This document shows, piece after piece, positions 60,931 to 64,000 of a stretch of DNA of 64,000 bases. Made by a program: the position numbers and the translations under genes. Source of the stretch: Methylobacterium nodulans ORS 2060 (GTDB taxonomy: Bacteria; Pseudomonadota; Alphaproteobacteria; Rhizobiales; Beijerinckiaceae); NCBI RefSeq assembly GCF_000022085.1, contig NC_011894.1:4393001-4457000 (forward strand), given 5' to 3'. Position 1 is the first letter of the stretch; every line of letters begins with the position of its first letter. The notes beneath the pieces are model-generated. The model was not told the origin of the DNA and searched no databases. It saw only the letters and a program-made list of their open reading frames with translations.

Positions 60931-61169
60931 GCGCCATTCGCCGAAGTGTCCCGCGGGTCGGCGATCAGAATGATGCGGAAGCAAAGACATCCAAGCCGGG
61001 TGGCGGGGAGCAGCCGCGCCACCCTGCTGAGGGGGCCTGCACCGCAGCGGATGCGGGTTCGGCCGGAGGCGCGATCGAGCAAAGACCGGGAGCCGTTCCC
61101 CGTCCCCACGGGATGGGCACGGCGCCACCGCCACCCGAGATCACCGACAAGATCATCCGAGGAGACGCC

Positions 61170-61931
61170 ATGGATCTCGCTGCCGGCCTGAGGGGCCGCC
61201 ACGTGCTCGTGACGGGCGCGTCGAGCGGCCTCGGCGACCACTTCGCCCGGCTCTGCGCCCGCTGCGGCGCCGCCGTGACCGTCGCGGCCCGACGCAAGGA
61301 CCGGCTCGACGCCCTCGTGGAAGCGCTCGGCGCCGCGGGATCGCCCCGCGCCCGGGCGGTCTCCCTCGACGTGGCGGACGCGGCCTCCGTCGAGGCGGCC
61401 TTCGCGGCCCTGGACGACCTGCCCGACGTGGTCGTCAACAATGCGGGCATCGCGGAAGGCGGGGCGGCGATCGACACCGATCCCGATGTCTTCGACCGCG
61501 TCATCGCCACCAACCTGCGCGGGGTCTGGCTGATGTCGACCGCCGCCGCGCGGCGATGGCGCGATGCCGGCCGCGGCGGCGTCATCCTCAACATCGCGTC
61601 GATCCTCGGGATCCGGGTCGCGGGCGGCGTCGGCCCCTATACGGTCTCGAAGGCCGCCGTGGTGCAGATGACCGAGGCGCTGGCTCTCGAATGGGCCCGC
61701 TACGGCATCCGGGTCAACGCGCTGGCGCCGGGCTACATCGACACCGACATCAACCGCGAGTTCTTCGCGAGCCCTGCCGGAGCGGCGCTGGTCAAGCGCA
61801 TCCCGATGCGCCGACTCGGCAAGCCGGAGGATCTCGACGGGGCCTTCCTGCTCCTGGCCGGCGAGGCTTCGGCCTGGATGACCGGCGCGACCGTGCCGGT
61901 GGATGGCGGCCACCTCGTCTCGAGTCTGTGA
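61170..61931 (+). CDS. short-chain dehydrogenase/reductase
   Basis: A 253-residue classical SDR with [12 protein letters not shown] cofactor loop, ARRKDR after strand 2 (favouring NADP), [11 protein letters not shown], catalytic Ser in [17 protein letters not shown] (Tyr and Lys) and [19 protein letters not shown] precedes the ATG. It ends directly before a fumarylacetoacetase-family remnant. Substrate unknown. Confidence 0.92.
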   Translation: MDLAAGLRGRHVLVTGASSGLGDHFARLCARCGAAVTVAARRKDRLDALVEALGAAGSPRARAVSLDVADAASVEAAFAALDDLPDVVVNNAGIAEGGAAIDTDPDVFDRVIATNLRGVWLMSTAAARRWRDAGRGGVILNIASILGIRVAGGVGPYTVSKAAVVQMTEALALEWARYGIRVNALAPGYIDTDINREFFASPAGAALVKRIPMRRLGKPEDLDGAFLLLAGEASAWMTGATVPVDGGHLVSSL

Positions 61932-61934
61932 TCC

Positions 61935-62119
61935 GGTTCCGGACGGTCACTGCGTCAGGCGGGCTGTTCGCGCTTGAGCCGGGCGACATCATCTTCACGG
62001 ACACGCCATCAGGCGTGATCATCGGCATGCCCAAGGACAAGCAGGTCTGGCCGAAGGCCGGCGACCGGATCGAGAGCACGATCGAGGGGCTCGGCACGCT
62101 GCGCTTCATCCTCGCCTGA
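61935..62119 (+). pseudogene. remnant of a fumarylacetoacetate hydrolase-family gene
   Basis: Directly after the dehydrogenase stop codon, a frame of about 60 codons reads [20 protein letters not shown] then [20 protein letters not shown] and stops. This matches the C-terminal end of FAH-family hydrolases/isomerases (LEPGD..TGTPSGV..GD.V...I.GLG.L), which normally have 220-290 residues. No N-terminal or metal-binding part (ExE...D) exists upstream, so it is a truncated relic, not a gene. It points to a deletion next to the dehydrogenase gene. Confidence 0.8.
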
Positions 62120-62130
62120 GAGCGGGGCGT

Positions 62131-62179
62131 GCAGAGGGGGCGAGCCCCCTCTGCCGGGGTGCAGGGGCGGCGCCCCTGC
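62131..62179. terminator. tandem hairpins between convergent genes
   Basis: GCAGAGGGGGC-GA-GCCCCCTCTGC (62131-62154) and GCAGGGGC-GGC-GCCCCTGC (62161-62179) stand side by side, with a third GGGGC-GAA-GCCCC right after. There are no T-runs. They probably end transcription from both sides. Confidence 0.6.
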
Positions 62180-62221
62180 GTGGGGCGAAGCCCCTGCGGG
62201 GGGACACGCTCCCCCGCCGCG

Positions 62222-62923
62222 TCAGCAGCCGAGCTGCCGGGCGAGGTCGCCGATATCCCGTGCGGCGATATCGACGGGCACGCTCGGCGCGGTCTCGCCG
62301 GTACCCGGCCCCTTCTCGTCGGGGCGGGCGATGTGGGCCGTGGCGAGGCCGCAGGCGGCCGCGGCGGCGAGATCCGAGGAATGGGCCGCGACCATCATGA
62401 CCTCGCCGGGGGCGAGCCGCAGCGCCTCGACGGCCCGCAGGTAGACGGCGGGTTTCGGCTTGTAGTCGCGGGCGAGCTCGGCCCCGAGGATCGCGTCCCA
62501 GGGCAGGCCGTTGCGGCGCGCATGGGCGATGGCGAGCCGGATATGGGCGTTGGAGCAGGGCGCCAGCAGGACGCGCGGCTTCAGGCGGCCAAGTCCCTCG
62601 GCGACGTCGGGCCAAGCGTCGAGCCGGTGCCAGGCGAGGACCAGCTCCCGCTTGGTCTCGGGCGCGACGGAGCCGAGGCCCTCGGCCGCGAGCACCTCCT
62701 CCAGGCTCTCGGCGTGGAGCGTGTCGAGATCCGCGAAATCGCGCGCGCCCTGGCGGATCGGCTCCATGCCGGGCTGATAGCGGTCGCGCCACGCCCGCGC
62801 GAAGGCGCCGCCGTCGAGGTCGGGGCGCAGGGGGCCGAGCAGGCGCGCCGCCTCGCGGGCGACGCCGCCGTGCCAGTCGAGCAGGGTGCCGAAGACGTCG
62901 AAGATCAGGGCCTGGATGGCCAT
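62222..62923 (-). CDS. haloacid dehalogenase, type II-like
   Basis: A 233-residue HAD-superfamily protein. Motif I is FDVFGTLLDW with the nucleophile Asp, motif II lies in LLAPCSNAHIRLA, motif III Lys in ARDYKPKPAVYLRAVEAL, and motif IV in VMMVAAHSSDLAAAAACGLAT. The pattern FDVFGTL plus KPxPxxY and AAHxxDL is that of L-2-haloacid dehalogenases, although many such proteins hydrolyse other 2-substituted acids. Length normal. It lies 39 bases downstream of trpS in the same direction, possibly as an operon. Confidence 0.9.
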   Translation of the reverse strand: MAIQALIFDVFGTLLDWHGGVAREAARLLGPLRPDLDGGAFARAWRDRYQPGMEPIRQGARDFADLDTLHAESLEEVLAAEGLGSVAPETKRELVLAWHRLDAWPDVAEGLGRLKPRVLLAPCSNAHIRLAIAHARRNGLPWDAILGAELARDYKPKPAVYLRAVEALRLAPGEVMMVAAHSSDLAAAAACGLATAHIARPDEKGPGTGETAPSVPVDIAARDIGDLARQLGC

Positions 62924-62962
62924 CGGTCGCTCCCTCCCGCCGGGCCTCCCGGGGCGCCGGCG

Positions 62963-64000
62963 CTACCGCGTCCGCACGAATCCGACGATATCCTTCACCG
63001 CCGCGATGGTCGGGGCCGCGATCGCCTCGGCGCGGGCGGCGCCGTCTGCCAGCACCCGGTCGATATGGCCCGGATCGTCGACGAGGCGCTTCATCTCGGC
63101 CCCGATCGGCCCCAGCCTCTCCACCGCGAGATCGACGAGGGCGCCCTTGAAGGCCGAGAACTGAGCACCGCCGTAATCGCGCAGCACGTCCTCGCGGGAG
63201 ACGTCCCGCAGGGCCGCGAAGATGCCGACGAGGTTGTCGGCCTCCGGCCGCCCGGCGAGGCCCGCCACCTCCGAGGGGAGGGGCTCGGCGTCGGTCTTGG
63301 CCTTGCGGACCTTCTGGGCGATGGCGTCGGCGTCGTCCGTCAGGTTGATGCGCGAATAGTCGGAGGGGTCCGACTTCGACATCTTCTTCGTCCCGTCGCG
63401 CAGGGACATGACTCGGGCGGCCGGTCCGCCGATCAGCGGCTCGGTGAGGGGGAAGAAGGCCTCGCCATGGCCCCGCGCCGCGATCGAGCCGGAGAAGTCG
63501 TTGTTGAACTTCTGGGCGATGTCGCGGGTGAGTTCGAGGTGCTGCTTCTGGTCCTCGCCCACCGGGACGTGGGTCGCCCGGTAGGCCAGAATGTCGGCGG
63601 CCATCAGCACGGGATAGTCGTAGAGGCCGATGCTGGCATTCTCGCGGTCCTTGCCGGCCTTCTCCTTGAACTGCGTCATGCGGTTGAGCCAGCCGAGGCG
63701 GGCGACACAGTTGAAGATCCAGGTCAGTTCCGCGTGCTGGGGCACCTGGCTCTGATTGAACACGATGGCGCGCGACGGGTCGATGCCGGCCGCCAGGAAG
63801 GCCGCCGTGACCTCGCGGATCTGATTCGTCAGCTCGGCCGGATCCTGCCAGACCGTGATCGCGTGCAGGTCGACGACGCAGTAGAGGCAGGTCGCGTACT
63901 GCGCCTGCAGGGCGACGAAGCGCCTGATCGCCCCGAGATAATTGCCGAGGTGAAGGTTTCCGGTCGGCTGGACGCCGGAGAAGACGAGTTCCTGGAACGC
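62963..64000 (-). CDS. trpS: tryptophan-tRNA ligase, 5' end beyond the window
   Basis: 345 codons are visible; only the first few residues are missing. The class I signature HIGH appears as [11 protein letters not shown] close to the visible start ([13 protein letters not shown]), and KMSKS as [13 protein letters not shown], with [20 protein letters not shown] between them, all typical of bacterial TrpS. It charges tRNA-Trp. The gene continues past the right edge. A frame beginning at an internal Met would be too short and lacks the HIGH motif. Confidence 0.97.
   Translation of the reverse strand, partial: AFQELVFSGVQPTGNLHLGNYLGAIRRFVALQAQYATCLYCVVDLHAITVWQDPAELTNQIREVTAAFLAAGIDPSRAIVFNQSQVPQHAELTWIFNCVARLGWLNRMTQFKEKAGKDRENASIGLYDYPVLMAADILAYRATHVPVGEDQKQHLELTRDIAQKFNNDFSGSIAARGHGEAFFPLTEPLIGGPAARVMSLRDGTKKMSKSDPSDYSRINLTDDADAIAQKVRKAKTDAEPLPSEVAGLAGRPEADNLVGIFAALRDVSREDVLRDYGGAQFSAFKGALVDLAVERLGPIGAEMKRLVDDPGHIDRVLADGAARAEAIAAPTIAAVKDIVGFVRTR

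Overview
The window looks like the chromosome of a high-GC alphaproteobacterium of the Methylobacterium/Methylobacteriaceae type. The evidence is a divergent phyR-nepR pair (the general stress regulator first studied in Methylobacterium), the GGAAC-N16/17-CGTT promoter type that goes with it, split glycyl-tRNA synthetase subunits, an alphaproteobacterial isoprenoid gene set, and many very small secreted or membrane proteins. The species assignment is inference.

Region 1 (1-3024) is the right end of an integrative element: an AT-richer stretch with unrecognised small genes, a helix-turn-helix protein, a tyrosine recombinase, and then a duplicated 3' end of a tRNA-Glu gene (anticodon arm to CCA, no 5' half) marking the junction with the chromosome. 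Region 2 (4179-18161) is an extracellular-polysaccharide locus: GNAT-like acyltransferase, Wzy-type polymerase/ligase, Wzz fused to a tyrosine-kinase-like domain, secreted beta-helix protein, two GT4 glycosyltransferases, a polysaccharide deacetylase, a FemAB-like protein, a Wzx-type flippase and a WecG/TagA-type (GT26) glycosyltransferase. A broken VOC-family gene sits inside it. Region 3 (18162-20959) is gene-poor, with five tiny unrecognised proteins.

Region 4 (21021-26802) is housekeeping: glyS, glyQ, an S49 peptidase, a TrmN6-like methyltransferase and a DUF2007 protein, plus a secreted Tyr/Arg-rich repeat protein. Region 5 (27224-32288) is an RND efflux pump (lipoprotein adaptor, transporter, TetR regulator) behind a perfect 34-bp palindromic operator that overlaps a likely promoter. 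Region 6 (32507-36640) has a long-chain polyprenyl diphosphate synthase, ispE and a large periplasmic TPR protein. Region 7 (37012-45690) is a catabolic operon: a short-chain dehydrogenase, a transketolase split into two subunits, a 3-hydroxyacid dehydrogenase, a TRAP transporter (DctP plus fused DctQM) and a second, full-length transketolase. Its substrate is unknown, but a sugar acid or polyol is the natural guess.

Region 8 (45894-53146) is mixed metabolism: a PheC-like periplasmic protein divergent from an aromatic-acid-exporter-like FUSC protein, a frameshifted LysE exporter, an acyl-CoA synthetase, a DUF1499 protein, a metallo-beta-lactamase-fold hydrolase and a DUF4332 protein. Region 9 (53169-57215) is a general-stress-response island: nepR and phyR with four or five neighbouring small genes, six of the seven promoters matching the EcfG consensus exactly. 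Region 10 (57539-60930) is a two-gene unit of an ABC exporter-like protein with a degenerate, greatly expanded nucleotide-binding domain and a cyclic-nucleotide-binding protein; this is the best candidate for an undescribed system. The window ends with an SDR, a fumarylacetoacetase-family remnant, a haloacid dehalogenase and the 3' part of trpS.

Two repeat families recur between genes: a ~125-bp palindromic element (three copies, one with its core inverted relative to its flanks) and a short CTCTCCC/GGGAGAG hairpin (four copies).
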